From positions 1 through 64,000 of the forward strand of contig NZ_JBEQWH010000005.1 of assembly GCF_047501175.1 (NCBI RefSeq): 64,000 nt of DNA. The letters are read 5' to 3'. Positions 32,140 through 40,773 of this stretch are shown piece after piece. Under the pieces are notes generated by a model. That model ran no database searches, was not told the origin of the DNA, and saw only the letters and a list, made by a program, of their open reading frames with translations. The stretch comes from Methanoprimaticola sp047501175. GTDB lineage: Archaea; Thermoplasmatota; Thermoplasmata; Methanomassiliicoccales; Methanomethylophilaceae. The position numbers and the translations under genes are program-made. Every line of letters begins with the position of its first letter. The stretch's first letter is position 1.

Positions 32140-34557
32140 TCAGAAGAAATCGTCGAGGCTCCTGACCTTCGGCTTCGCCTTAGGTGTCGCCGGAGGGTCC
32201 CTCTTCGGTCTGTCCGGGACCTCCTTCGACGAGAACATCCCCCCGTCCAGCAGGGTGGCCTGCTGGCTCCCCATCATCAGGTCCTTCTCGTCCCAGCCGA
32301 ATACGTCGGTGACCATCCCGGCCATCTTGGAGAGGCGCTCGGCGTAGTATCTGTAGTCGGGCTTGGCCGTGAACTCCACGCCGCTGATGTACGGTTCCAC
32401 CTTCATCGGTGCGGCCTTCGCATCCGTCACGATCCACGAGACCTTCATCCCGGGGATGAACTCGTATCCCAGTTCTATCAGCTTCCTGGCCGCCTGCACG
32501 TTGGCCATGCGGTCGGGGTTCTCGTACGCGTCCATGCCCTTGCATGTCTTGGAGATCACCAGCTCGGCAAGGTCCACCCTGCCTGCGAGGGTGTCCTGGA
32601 TGGTCCTCTTGGCGAGGGCGAGCGCATCATCGTTCCTCTCGTCGAGTATGCAGTCGAACATCTCGGTCTGAAGCTTGTTCTGCAGGTCGAAGGAGTCGGT
32701 CCTCCTGCTCTCGTACCCCCTGACCAGGAGCTCCTCCTGGGGGACCGGCCATGCGATCCTCCCGACGTACCTCTTCTTCTTCCCGTGCGTGAACAGGGGC
32801 TCCAGGAGCTTCTCGAACTCCAGCGTGCCCCCGTCGCGGGAATACCTGTCGGCCATCCTCTTGCCGAACTCGGCCGATCCTTCCAGCGTGCCCTCGGGGG
32901 ACTGGACGAACACGGAGTCGGTGTCAGAGTAGACGACGTTGTACCCTTCGCCCTGCAGGTCCCCTATGATGCCCTTGACGTTCGCCCTCGCGAACGACGT
33001 TATCGCGGCACCGATGCTCTTGTCCGTGAACCTGTAGAAGGACGATGCGAACACGCCGTAGAACGTGTTCATCAGGACCTTGACCGCGCCCTGGAGTCCG
33101 TCCAGATAGTGCCTCTCATGCTCGTCGGAGGTCTGTTTCATCCGTTTCTTGATGGAGTCCCTCTGGTCCATGAGGTCCTGGAGGATCTTCGGCAGGAGTC
33201 CGAGGCGGACGTCCTTCGACACGAACCGGGTCCCCGACGGGGCGACTATGCTGCCCTCGGGGGACAGCGTCGTGAAGCATATGTTCTTGGCGATGATCGT
33301 TGAGGGGTACATCGATTTGAAGTCAAGGACGCAGACCCAGTGGTACAGTCCGGGCTTGATGTCATGCACGTATCCCCCCTCGATCTGGTCGTCGTCCCTG
33401 ACGCGCTTCCCCATCTGGGGGACGGCGACGCCGGCGCGGTCCGCCGCACGTATCAGCAGGGAGTCGGCCAGCTGGGACGTCCCCGAGGTGAGCACGTCCT
33501 CTATGGAGAGCTTCGACACGGCCGCGAGGTCCATACCCTTCTTCAGGGTGTCGACCTCGTTCAGGATCCTGAGTGCGAGCTCCGCATCCTTGGCACAGTA
33601 CAGCAGGACCTTGTCACGGTTGTCCCTCCATTCCTGGTCCATGTGCCTGGGGTCGACATCCAGCTTCGTCTCCCCTAGCAGCTGTTTAGAGACGGCGTTC
33701 AATGTCTCCTGCTTGGGGCGGAGCTCCCTCCTGACCGCCCACCACGCGTCGCAGATGATCCTCCCCTTGACCCTCCAGAACCTCTCGCTGCGGATCTTCG
33801 GCTGCCCTCCGTCCCTTCCCCAGGGCAGGGCGTCCTTCATCTTGTTGGCGCGGGCGCGCTCGTCTATCTTGCGGATATCGTAGTTGTCTATGTTGTACCC
33901 CGTTATGACATCGGGGTCCTCGGAGCGTATGAGGTCGGAGAATGCGGTGATGATCTCCTTCTCCGTCCCGTGTATCGGCGGGCACTCGCGCATCTCGTCC
34001 CTGTCGTAGACGACGGCGCAGATGCAGTACAGGAACTCGTGCTCGACGCTGTTCTCGATGTCGAAGGACAGTATGCGCAGCCCCGGGTCGAACGGTTCCA
34101 CGGTCTCGAAGGACTCCATCTCGATGACTGCGTCGGTGAGGTACCGGCTCTCCGTCACGGCGTTCCCGGTCACGCGTATGCACGACCCCATGTCGGTGTC
34201 GTAGGTGAAGCGGTGGTTGTACGGGATATCGGATGCGAGGGACTCGATCCCGGCATTGCGGAGCTTGTTCCTGAAGTCCGAGACCTTCCAGGGACTCTTG
34301 ATCGTTATCCTGAGGGCGTCCACGGTCCTCCCCCTGTACAGGAGGGGGACATGGTCGAGGGACACTGTCTCGGATTCCTCCTTCAGACGGTCCTCCATGG
34401 CCTTCGGGACGTCCACGCCGTACAGGTACGGTCTGAAGCCGCGGACCAGGACCGTCACCGACCTCCCGTCCCTGGCCTTCCCGTAGATCTCCACTACGGG
34501 CTCCTCCTCTTCCGTCGTGTACGACGTGCTGATGATCCTGATGTCCGCGGTCTCCAT
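32140..34557 (-). CDS. polB: Family B DNA polymerase
   Basis: The 805-residue enzyme has an active proofreading exonuclease (ILSFDIENSV with the DxE motif, and ITGYNIDNYDI) and the polymerase motifs LDFKSMYPSTI, LMNTFYGVFASS and YSDTDSVFV. KKRYVGRI is the following thumb motif. The C-terminus VRSLDDFF is a PCNA-interacting peptide. Length is typical of archaeal replicative PolB. It lies six bases after the YchF-like GTPase gene on the same strand. Confidence 0.96.
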   Translation of the reverse strand: METADIRIISTSYTTEEEEPVVEIYGKARDGRSVTVLVRGFRPYLYGVDVPKAMEDRLKEESETVSLDHVPLLYRGRTVDALRITIKSPWKVSDFRNKLRNAGIESLASDIPYNHRFTYDTDMGSCIRVTGNAVTESRYLTDAVIEMESFETVEPFDPGLRILSFDIENSVEHEFLYCICAVVYDRDEMRECPPIHGTEKEIITAFSDLIRSEDPDVITGYNIDNYDIRKIDERARANKMKDALPWGRDGGQPKIRSERFWRVKGRIICDAWWAVRRELRPKQETLNAVSKQLLGETKLDVDPRHMDQEWRDNRDKVLLYCAKDAELALRILNEVDTLKKGMDLAAVSKLSIEDVLTSGTSQLADSLLIRAADRAGVAVPQMGKRVRDDDQIEGGYVHDIKPGLYHWVCVLDFKSMYPSTIIAKNICFTTLSPEGSIVAPSGTRFVSKDVRLGLLPKILQDLMDQRDSIKKRMKQTSDEHERHYLDGLQGAVKVLMNTFYGVFASSFYRFTDKSIGAAITSFARANVKGIIGDLQGEGYNVVYSDTDSVFVQSPEGTLEGSAEFGKRMADRYSRDGGTLEFEKLLEPLFTHGKKKRYVGRIAWPVPQEELLVRGYESRRTDSFDLQNKLQTEMFDCILDERNDDALALAKRTIQDTLAGRVDLAELVISKTCKGMDAYENPDRMANVQAARKLIELGYEFIPGMKVSWIVTDAKAAPMKVEPYISGVEFTAKPDYRYYAERLSKMAGMVTDVFGWDEKDLMMGSQQATLLDGGMFSSKEVPDRPKRDPPATPKAKPKVRSLDDFF

Positions 34558-34563
34558 GGGAAA

Positions 34564-35751
34564 TCACTTGTTGGCGACGATCCTGATGACGTCCCCGTCC
34601 TGGAGCTCGTAGTCGGCCCCGACGGTCCTCTTGGTCTTGGCGTTGACCGCGCGGATGAACTTGTCGCCCAGGTCGGTGTGCACCCTGTACGCCAGGTCCT
34701 TCGCCGTGCTCCCGCGGGGCACGAGGAAAGCGTCGGGAAGCACCCTTCCGAAATGGTCGGTGTACTTCGTCTCGTCCTCGACGGGGTACACGCAGATGAG
34801 GTCCAGCATGTCGAACGCGGCATCCTCTATGCACTTCTGGACGCCGGTTCCTCCGAACTTCCTCATGTTCTCGGCCATGTAGTCCAGGGCCTTTTTCTGT
34901 CCGTCGGAGACCTTGGACCCGTCCTTTATCGTGAAGTGGTCGTCCCCGGGGGTGTACTCGATGAGTCCTCCGGCCGCTGCTTTCTTCAGCGCGAGCTCGG
35001 TCTCCGCCATGGTGGAGACGCAGTGCTTGTTGATCGCCGCCACGCGGTCGAAGTTCTCCGCAGGGGCGATGTCGGACTTGTTCATGGCGGCGATCATGGG
35101 CTTGGACCTCTCGCGGATGGCCCCGCAGAGCTTCAGGAGGGTCTCGTCGTCCCAGTGGGTGGGATCGTCAGGGAGGGGCACCTCGCGCAGGGCGTCCTTG
35201 ATCTGCGCCTCGGAGACCTTTAGGCCCTGGAGCCTCTCGGCGAGGATCGCCTCGGGCTTGGAGCCCTGCATCCTGGCCTGTCTGGCGATCTTGGAGAACC
35301 CGTTCTTGATGATCTCGCGCATCCAGCACTCGATTTCGGTCCTCAGGAACGTTATGTCCTCGGTTGGGTCGTGCGTGCCCACTCCGACGGACACCCCTTC
35401 GATGTCCGTGGACCCGCTGACGTCCACGACGTTTATCAGCGCGTCCGCCTGCCTGAGGTCGTCCAGGAACTTGTTGCCCAGTCCCTTCCCCTGCCACGCG
35501 TCCGGGACGAGCCCGGCGACATCCAGGAGTTCCACGGGGACCATCCTGGTCCCGTTCACGCAAAGCGAGTTGTGGGGCGTGCACTGGACCCCGAGCTCCC
35601 TGCAGGGGCAGGGTGTGCGCACATATGCGACGCCCTTGTTGGGCTCAATGGTGGTGAAGGGATAGTTTGCGATCTCCACCGGTGCCATGGTGGCCGCTCC
35701 GAAGAAGGTCGACTTTCCGACATTCGGCTTCCCTACGATTCCTATCTGCAT
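34564..35751 (-). CDS. YchF/Obg-family GTPase with TGS domain
   Basis: The 395-residue product is an archaeal YchF-like NTPase. G1 is GIVGKPNVGKSTFF, the switch region has NYPFTTIEPNKG, G3 is LLDVAGLVPDAWQGKGLGNKFLDDLRQADA, and G4 is MIAAMNKSD. The C-terminal TGS domain (YRVHTDLGDKFIRAVNAKTKRTVGADYELQDGDVIRIV) likely binds RNA or ribosomes. Members act in ribosome-associated translation control. It is the first gene of the two-gene unit with polB. Confidence 0.93.
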   Translation of the reverse strand: MQIGIVGKPNVGKSTFFGAATMAPVEIANYPFTTIEPNKGVAYVRTPCPCRELGVQCTPHNSLCVNGTRMVPVELLDVAGLVPDAWQGKGLGNKFLDDLRQADALINVVDVSGSTDIEGVSVGVGTHDPTEDITFLRTEIECWMREIIKNGFSKIARQARMQGSKPEAILAERLQGLKVSEAQIKDALREVPLPDDPTHWDDETLLKLCGAIRERSKPMIAAMNKSDIAPAENFDRVAAINKHCVSTMAETELALKKAAAGGLIEYTPGDDHFTIKDGSKVSDGQKKALDYMAENMRKFGGTGVQKCIEDAAFDMLDLICVYPVEDETKYTDHFGRVLPDAFLVPRGSTAKDLAYRVHTDLGDKFIRAVNAKTKRTVGADYELQDGDVIRIVANK

Positions 35752-35781
35752 GTGATCCCCAGGGGCTATGCGGTCATGCCG

Positions 35782-36246
35782 TTAAATGGTAGCGACAGAG
35801 GACGGTGCGGTGATGGGCCATCGCAGGTGGTCCCTCACCGATGTAAGCAGCCTGTGCAGCTCGGACATCTCCGCATCCGACAGGTTCCCGAACAGTTCCC
35901 TGTTCACGTCCACGCCCATCCTCAGGAACTCACCCAGCACCGTGCGGCCCTTATGCGTCAGGCCAAGGTTCCTCACGCGTCCGTCGCTCTCGGAGACGGA
36001 TATGTCGATCAGACCGTTCGTACGCATCCTGTCCGCGATGGCCCTCGCGGCCTGATGCGTCGCGCCCATGTTCTCGGACAGGTCTGATATGCTGCATCCG
36101 GGATTGTCCTCGATGAAGGTCAGCGCGTCCGCCTGCGCGGACGTTAGCCCGAGGCTGGATGCGTTGGAGTCCCTCTTCCTGGCTATCTCCTTCCCCGTGA
36201 GGCGGATGAGCTTCGCCGTGTCCAGGATGTCATTGTCCGACGGCAT
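35782..36246 (-). CDS. MarR-family regulator
   Basis: The 154-residue product has the MarR winged helix: LTSAQADALTFIEDNPGCSISDLSENMGATHQAARAIADRMRTNGLIDISVSESDGRVRNLGLTHKG, followed by a dimerisation helix. It overlaps the end of the upstream membrane-protein gene by 17 bases, so both are probably one transcript. A perfect 20-base palindrome in front of that transcript is the obvious candidate operator, with the regulator repressing its own unit. The ligand is unknown. Confidence 0.88.
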   Translation of the reverse strand: MPSDNDILDTAKLIRLTGKEIARKRDSNASSLGLTSAQADALTFIEDNPGCSISDLSENMGATHQAARAIADRMRTNGLIDISVSESDGRVRNLGLTHKGRTVLGEFLRMGVDVNRELFGNLSDAEMSELHRLLTSVRDHLRWPITAPSSVATI

Positions 36247-36940
36247 TCTCCCTGTCCCCTTCCGCTACCGTGTCGAGGTCCTTCCCCGGGACGAGCAACG
36301 ACGTGAGTCCCGACAGGTGCCTCATATACTGCTTGGCGACCAGGCCGGTGAGGATGCAGCAGATTACCGTCCCCTCCCTGACGCCGCCCAGCGTCCCGAG
36401 GCCGACGATCCCTATGATCGCGGCGATTACGACCATCGTCGTGTCGGATGCCACGCGGACCTTACCGTAGCTTCTTTTCAATCTCATCGTCAGCGCGTAT
36501 GCGAACCCATCCCCTGGCACCATGACAACGTTCGCCACGATCTGCAGGTAGACGCCGAAGGCGAGGATCGGGATCCCCGCGAAGACCATCAGGATCTGCT
36601 CCCAGTATGCGGTGGGGTTCAACCCGGAGCACAGCCACATCGCGACATCCACGAGATATCCGAAGAGGAAGGCCACCACGACCTCCAGGAGGAGGTTGAT
36701 CCTCATGGTCCTGTCCATTCTCCCTCTCTGCAGGAGTCCCTGCAGCGCGATCAGGAGTATGCTGAAGAGTATGGTGAAGTTCCCCAGTGTCAGCTGGGGG
36801 AAGACCAGCGACAGGCTGTACGGTATGGATGTGATGGGGGATGTCCCCAGGGAGCCCTTGGTGATGATCCCGATGCCTATCGAGATGACCGTCACTCCCA
36901 GGGCGAAGATGCAGTATCTCCTCGCCAGATGGTCGCTCAT
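36230..36940 (-). CDS. YczE/YitT-like membrane protein
   Basis: The 236-residue product has five or six hydrophobic helices. RYCIFALGVTVISIGIGIITKGSLGTSPITSIPYSLSL and GYLVDVAMWLCSGLNP resemble YczE-type integral membrane proteins that are often beside MarR or GntR regulators. ANVVMVPGDGFAYAL is the second conserved element. A transport role is plausible but unproven. The unit is controlled by a promoter containing a perfect palindrome. Confidence 0.8.
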   Translation of the reverse strand: MSDHLARRYCIFALGVTVISIGIGIITKGSLGTSPITSIPYSLSLVFPQLTLGNFTILFSILLIALQGLLQRGRMDRTMRINLLLEVVVAFLFGYLVDVAMWLCSGLNPTAYWEQILMVFAGIPILAFGVYLQIVANVVMVPGDGFAYALTMRLKRSYGKVRVASDTTMVVIAAIIGIVGLGTLGGVREGTVICCILTGLVAKQYMRHLSGLTSLLVPGKDLDTVAEGDRENAVGQ

Positions 36941-36946
36941 GCGGAT

Positions 36947-36966
36947 AAATACAACATGTTGTATTT
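36947..36966. promoter_or_regulatory. Perfect 20-bp palindrome, candidate MarR operator
   Basis: AAATACAACATGTTGTATTT is exactly self-complementary. It lies seven bases upstream of the membrane-protein ATG, in the promoter of the unit that also encodes the MarR regulator. Confidence 0.75.
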
Positions 36967-37002
36967 TAATCCGAGCACATCCGATGTCCGGATGTGCTTC
37001 GA

Positions 37003-37788
37003 TCAGCCCTTATTCAGGGAGAAGACGGCATCGGCGATCTCGCCGATCTCCGCGGGACGCAGGCTCTCGATCCTATCGTCCTTATATGGGATATCCTCGG
37101 CGGAATCCACCAGCCCTGTGTTCCTCAGGGACGTGCCTATCTTCTTCCTGCGATGGTTGAAGCATGCCTCCGTCACCTTGAAGAACGTCCTCTCGTCCAG
37201 CACATCGAACGGCGCGGGACGGGGCGTGATCTTGACGACCGCGGAATCCACCTTGGGCCTGGGGTCGAAGCGGGACGCGGGGACGGGCTCCATGATCTCG
37301 CAGTCCGCATGGTAGAACAGGTTGACGGTCAGACGGGAGTAGTCGGGGCTTCCGACGTCCGCGATCATGCGGTCCGCGAACTCCTTCTGCACCATCACGA
37401 CCGCGGTGCGGAACTCGTTCTCCAGCAGTTTGAATATGATCGGGGTCGAGACGCTGTATGGGAGATTGCTCACGAAGACGTCGAATTCTGGGAAAGGGAC
37501 CTTCACGGCATCTCCCTCCAGGAGCGTCAGCCTGTCGCCGTACGTGGAGCGTATGTGCTCCGCGAGCTTCACATCCAGCTCTATGCATGTGAGGGAGTCG
37601 CCCATGTTCACGAGGCGCTCCGTCAGGATGCCGAACCCGGGTCCGACCTCCAGGAGCCTGTCCTCGGAGGTTATCCCCCCGTAGCCGACGATGCGGTCCG
37701 CTACACGGTCGTCTATCAGAAAGTTCTGCCCCTTGCTCTTCTTCGGCACGACGCCGGCAGAGGCCATGAGCTCTCTTGCGCTGCTCAT
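37003..37788 (-). CDS. ksgA: 16S rRNA dimethyladenosine transferase
   Basis: The 261-residue protein is KsgA/Dim1, which dimethylates two adenosines near the 3' end of 16S rRNA. SAM binding uses LLEVGPGFGILTERLV near 46 and LTLLEGDAVKVPFP. The catalytic NLPY motif is in VSNLPYSVSTPIIFKLL. PRPKVDSAVVKI and CFNHRRKKIGTSLR mark the C-terminal domain. It is the last gene of the translation operon, overlapping the DUF655 gene by four bases, an order common in archaea. Confidence 0.96.
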   Translation of the reverse strand: MSSARELMASAGVVPKKSKGQNFLIDDRVADRIVGYGGITSEDRLLEVGPGFGILTERLVNMGDSLTCIELDVKLAEHIRSTYGDRLTLLEGDAVKVPFPEFDVFVSNLPYSVSTPIIFKLLENEFRTAVVMVQKEFADRMIADVGSPDYSRLTVNLFYHADCEIMEPVPASRFDPRPKVDSAVVKITPRPAPFDVLDERTFFKVTEACFNHRRKKIGTSLRNTGLVDSAEDIPYKDDRIESLRPAEIGEIADAVFSLNKG

Positions 37789-38336
37789 CTCGAGACGAAA
37801 AGATAGCGTTTCCTGTCGGGATCGGAGATCTCCAGGGAAATGCGATCGATGATGAACTTCTCCGGGGCCTTTATCCCGGTGCGCTCCGTCAGGTCCGCGA
37901 AGTCCTTGAAGTCGCCCTTCTTCCTCTCCTCGAGGATGGAGGTCATGAACTTCTTTCCGAGGCCGGGGAGCTCCTCCAGCATGTGCTTGCGGAGACTGAT
38001 CCCCTCGGCCTCGTTGAAGAACCTGATGAATCTTGTCTGGTTTGCCAGGACGATGTCCTTGATGGCGTACTCGATCTCGCTCTGGGCGTTGTTGGTCAGC
38101 TCCGAGAAGCCGATGCGCCTCTTCACGTGGTCGATGACGTCCCTCTTGACCGTCGCCGTGTCCTTCCCGATGTAGACCCTGTCGCCTATTATGACCTGGG
38201 CGTTGGCCTTCGGTACGAGCTCGAAGAGCTTGAACTCCTCGTCCCCCACGGCGTATGCCACGGGCTCGCGCTTGCCGAAGTTGCCGCCGGGTATGCCCTG
38301 CGGCAGGAAATCCAGTATGTAGGCGTAGTCTTCCAA
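37785..38336 (-). CDS. DUF655 archaeal RNA/DNA-binding-like protein
   Basis: The 183-residue product starts at TTG 38336 (LEDYAYILDFLPQG), matching the usual start of DUF655 proteins. It contains an OB-like part (AQVIIGDRVYIGKD) and helix-hairpin-helix-like EELPGLGKKFMTSILEERKKGDF. The family is found in archaea between rpo4 and ksgA and is presumed to act on RNA. The longer frame to 38429 would overlap rpo4 and has unrelated composition. Confidence 0.88.
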   Translation of the reverse strand: MEDYAYILDFLPQGIPGGNFGKREPVAYAVGDEEFKLFELVPKANAQVIIGDRVYIGKDTATVKRDVIDHVKRRIGFSELTNNAQSEIEYAIKDIVLANQTRFIRFFNEAEGISLRKHMLEELPGLGKKFMTSILEERKKGDFKDFADLTERTGIKAPEKFIIDRISLEISDPDRKRYLFVSR

Positions 38337-38346
38337 TCGAATCCCT

Positions 38347-38676
38347 TCAGGAGTTGTTACGGACGATCTCGAGGATGGCTTCGATCTGGTCCTTCTCGAG
38401 GGTGACCCTCTCCTTGGCGAAGATCGCACGCACGTCCTCGGGGTATTCGGGCAGCAGATCGGCGATCTTGACCGCAGTGGGCTCGGTGACGAAGTCGAAC
38501 TTCCCTACCTCGGCCACGATCGCGTCTGCCTGCTCCTTGGAGATCGAGCACGTCTTCTGGGCGTGGTCGAGAGCGGCCTTCTGGGACGCGAGCATGAACT
38601 CGGTTCCGCCCCTTGCCTCTGTCTCGGCCTCGAGGAGGTCTCTGACCTCTGCTTCCGTGACGTACCTCTGCTCCAT
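38347..38676 (-). CDS. rpo4: RNA polymerase subunit Rpo4 (RpoF)
   Basis: From MEQRYVTEAEVRDLLE the product is 109 residues, normal for archaeal Rpo4. YVTEAEVRDLL, CSISKEQADAIVAEVGKFDFVTEPTAVKIADLLPEYPEDVRAIFAKERV and the C-terminal EAILEIVRN are characteristic. Rpo4 pairs with Rpo7 in the polymerase stalk. It is seven bases after the L21e gene and ten before DUF655. Confidence 0.94.
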   Translation of the reverse strand: MEQRYVTEAEVRDLLEAETEARGGTEFMLASQKAALDHAQKTCSISKEQADAIVAEVGKFDFVTEPTAVKIADLLPEYPEDVRAIFAKERVTLEKDQIEAILEIVRNNS

Positions 38677-38683
38677 TTGAATC

Positions 38684-38977
38684 TCACTCCACGGTCCTGA
38701 CAAGGTGCTCGGGGCGGGCAACGACGATCTTGGTCTTGTTTCCGTCCTTTACGCTGACCTCGTAGGCCTCTCCCCTGGAGCATTTGACGACTCCGGTGAG
38801 TCCGTGGAATCTGGAGAAGGGCATGCCCTTGTGGACACTGGGGTCGATGATGATGTTGACCTTGTCTCCGGTCTCGAAAGTCTGGAGTCCCTTGGTGATA
38901 GGGGACATACCGCGTGCCCTGCACCTCTTCTTCAGAAGGTTGCGGGTCTTTGTCCTGGTTCCTCTGGATGCCTGCAT
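38684..38977 (-). CDS. Ribosomal protein L21e
   Basis: The 97-residue basic protein matches eL21: RGTRTKTRNLLKKRCRARGMSPITKGLQTFETGDKVNIIIDPSVHKGMPFSRFHGLTG, then VKDGNKTKIVVARPEHLV. Length is normal. It lies nine bases after the Pus10 gene and opens the conserved archaeal set L21e-Rpo4-DUF655-KsgA. Confidence 0.97.
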   Translation of the reverse strand: MQASRGTRTKTRNLLKKRCRARGMSPITKGLQTFETGDKVNIIIDPSVHKGMPFSRFHGLTGVVKCSRGEAYEVSVKDGNKTKIVVARPEHLVRTVE

Positions 38978-38986
38978 TTGAATCCC

Positions 38987-40213
38987 TCATGGTTCATGAT
39001 AGTCGATCGCCAATACGTCGAGGGCGGTGACGACGCACTGCACCCCCAGCCTCTCGGAGAAGTTGGGTTGCGTGCGGCCTTCATCCCCGGACACGAACTC
39101 CTTGACGTACGTTCCCGAATCCGTCTCGAGTTCGAGCTCGAATTCGTCGCCGTCGAAAGAGTCCGCCGTCACCCAGTGGACCCTCCTGTGCCTGACGAGG
39201 TCGGCACGTCTGTGCTCGACCCGGCGTGGAGTCCTCTGGTCTATATCGGCGTCCTTGAACGATAAGGCGGTGTCAACTACTGCTTCTTTATTAACTTTCC
39301 CATCCGCTCTCACGCGTACGCGATAGGTCTTGTTGGCGGCCGCACCCTTGTACCTCTCCACCGCTTCGCGCTGGACGAAGTGCAGGGAGTTGAATGCGGC
39401 CATGTCATTGTCCCCGGAGAGCCTCTCGAGCTCGTCCAGGTCTATGAATCTGCGTTTGGGCTGGCTGATCTCCAGGACGAACGGCCTCCCGTCCCCGAGC
39501 ATGCGGGCGTCGATGTCCTCCCTGCCCATGCCGTGGAAGAAGTGCTCCTGGCCGCCGGTCATCTCCAGGGCGATGTCCCCGATTATCTCCTGGACGGAGG
39601 TCTCGTACATCTTCCCCTTGCCGTTGCAGTGTGGGCAGCCCTTGCCGTGGCACTCCCTGCAGGGCCAGACGGTCTGCGGGATCTCGCGGCTGAACTTGTT
39701 GTAGCGTCCGCCGATGAACACGGGGGACACGTCAAGCTTCACCTCTCCGAACCTGGTGTCCACGAGCGCCACGACCTGCGGGTTCTTGAACTCCACGGGA
39801 CGGTGGATCATGGGCAGCGCGAGCTTCCCGATCTCGCGGTTGAGCTCGGACTTGATCGCCTCCGGGCTCTGCAGGTTGTACTTCTCCCAGAGGTCCTTCT
39901 CGCGCTGGACGATCTCCGGCTCGACCTTGGTCCCCACGAGGAAGTTCTCGGACTCCACCCCGTTGACCGCCTCGGCCACGTTCTCCGCGAAGCGGGGCAT
40001 GAGCCCGAAGACGTCCTCGCACAGGGGGCACAGGTCCGCCGCCGGCAGGTCCTCGCCCATCTCGCCCAGGGCATCGCGGACCATGCGTCCGCGGACATCG
40101 TTGGTCATGCCGGTGCCGACCTTGCCGAACATGCGTCCGAGGCAACGGTCGCACAGCCCCTCGGACGCCAGTCCGCGGGCGCTCTCGATGTTCTCTGCGA
40201 TCCACTCTTCCAT
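38987..40213 (-). CDS. pus10: tRNA pseudouridine synthase Pus10
   Basis: From MEEWIAENIESARGL the product is 408 residues. The N-terminal THUMP-type zinc module has LCDRCLGRMF and LCPLCED. A second four-cysteine ribbon, CRECHGKGCPHCNGKGK, is near 210. The catalytic domain includes GREDIDARMLGDGRPFVLEI with the essential aspartate in ARMLG, followed by YVKEFVSGDEGRTQPNFSERLG. It modifies U54/U55 in archaeal tRNA. The 615-residue open frame that continues upstream is only readthrough of the KH gene. Confidence 0.95.
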   Translation of the reverse strand: MEEWIAENIESARGLASEGLCDRCLGRMFGKVGTGMTNDVRGRMVRDALGEMGEDLPAADLCPLCEDVFGLMPRFAENVAEAVNGVESENFLVGTKVEPEIVQREKDLWEKYNLQSPEAIKSELNREIGKLALPMIHRPVEFKNPQVVALVDTRFGEVKLDVSPVFIGGRYNKFSREIPQTVWPCRECHGKGCPHCNGKGKMYETSVQEIIGDIALEMTGGQEHFFHGMGREDIDARMLGDGRPFVLEISQPKRRFIDLDELERLSGDNDMAAFNSLHFVQREAVERYKGAAANKTYRVRVRADGKVNKEAVVDTALSFKDADIDQRTPRRVEHRRADLVRHRRVHWVTADSFDGDEFELELETDSGTYVKEFVSGDEGRTQPNFSERLGVQCVVTALDVLAIDYHEP

Positions 40214-40224
40214 GAGATCACCGC

Positions 40225-40773
40225 TCAGAGGTCGAACCCCATCTCCGCTATCCTCAGGCGGGGGCGCTGGCTCTCCAGATAGTGGTACACGGTGGCATGC
40301 TCGCTCCCCTGGAGGATGAGCTCCACCGCGTGCTTCGCCACGGGCAGGCTGATCGAGTTCCCGATGAGACCGACGGTGTTCCCGTAGATCACCATGTCCA
40401 CTCCCGTGAGGTCCTCGATGATGCGACGGGTCTTCCCGTCCTTCCCGATGAGCCTTCCGCGGACCCTCCCCATCTGGTTGTCCCTGTCGCCGACGAACTC
40501 CTTGATGTCGACGATCTCCAGGTATTCGTCGTCCTCGAAGAGCCTCATGGCCTTCTCGGGGTTGAACCCCCTTCCCACGGCCTTCACGACGTCCATCAGC
40601 TGCAGGGCCTTCAGGGGGTCCTCGAGCTCGACGTCGTCGTGCAGGATCACCTCCCCCTCCTCGGTGTCGATGTCGATCTTGATGCCGGAGATGTTCTGAA
40701 GGGTCTTCTTGACCTCCCCGCTCTTGCCGATGAGCGTTCCGACCCTGTCCGACGGTACTCTGATGGACCTCAT
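40225..40773 (-). CDS. KH-domain RNA-processing protein (Dim2/Pno1-like)
   Basis: The 182-residue protein has two KH domains. The first carries RVGTLIGKSGEVKKTLQNISGIKIDID near 10-36, and the second RGRLIGKDGKTRRIIEDLTGVDMVIYGNTV near 104-133; both have the GxxG loop. This is the archaeal homologue of the eukaryotic 40S assembly factor Dim2/Pno1. Its start overlaps the Rio1 stop by four bases. The pairing with Rio1 and KsgA (Dim1) in one operon supports a role in small-subunit maturation. Confidence 0.93.
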   Translation of the reverse strand: MRSIRVPSDRVGTLIGKSGEVKKTLQNISGIKIDIDTEEGEVILHDDVELEDPLKALQLMDVVKAVGRGFNPEKAMRLFEDDEYLEIVDIKEFVGDRDNQMGRVRGRLIGKDGKTRRIIEDLTGVDMVIYGNTVGLIGNSISLPVAKHAVELILQGSEHATVYHYLESQRPRLRIAEMGFDL

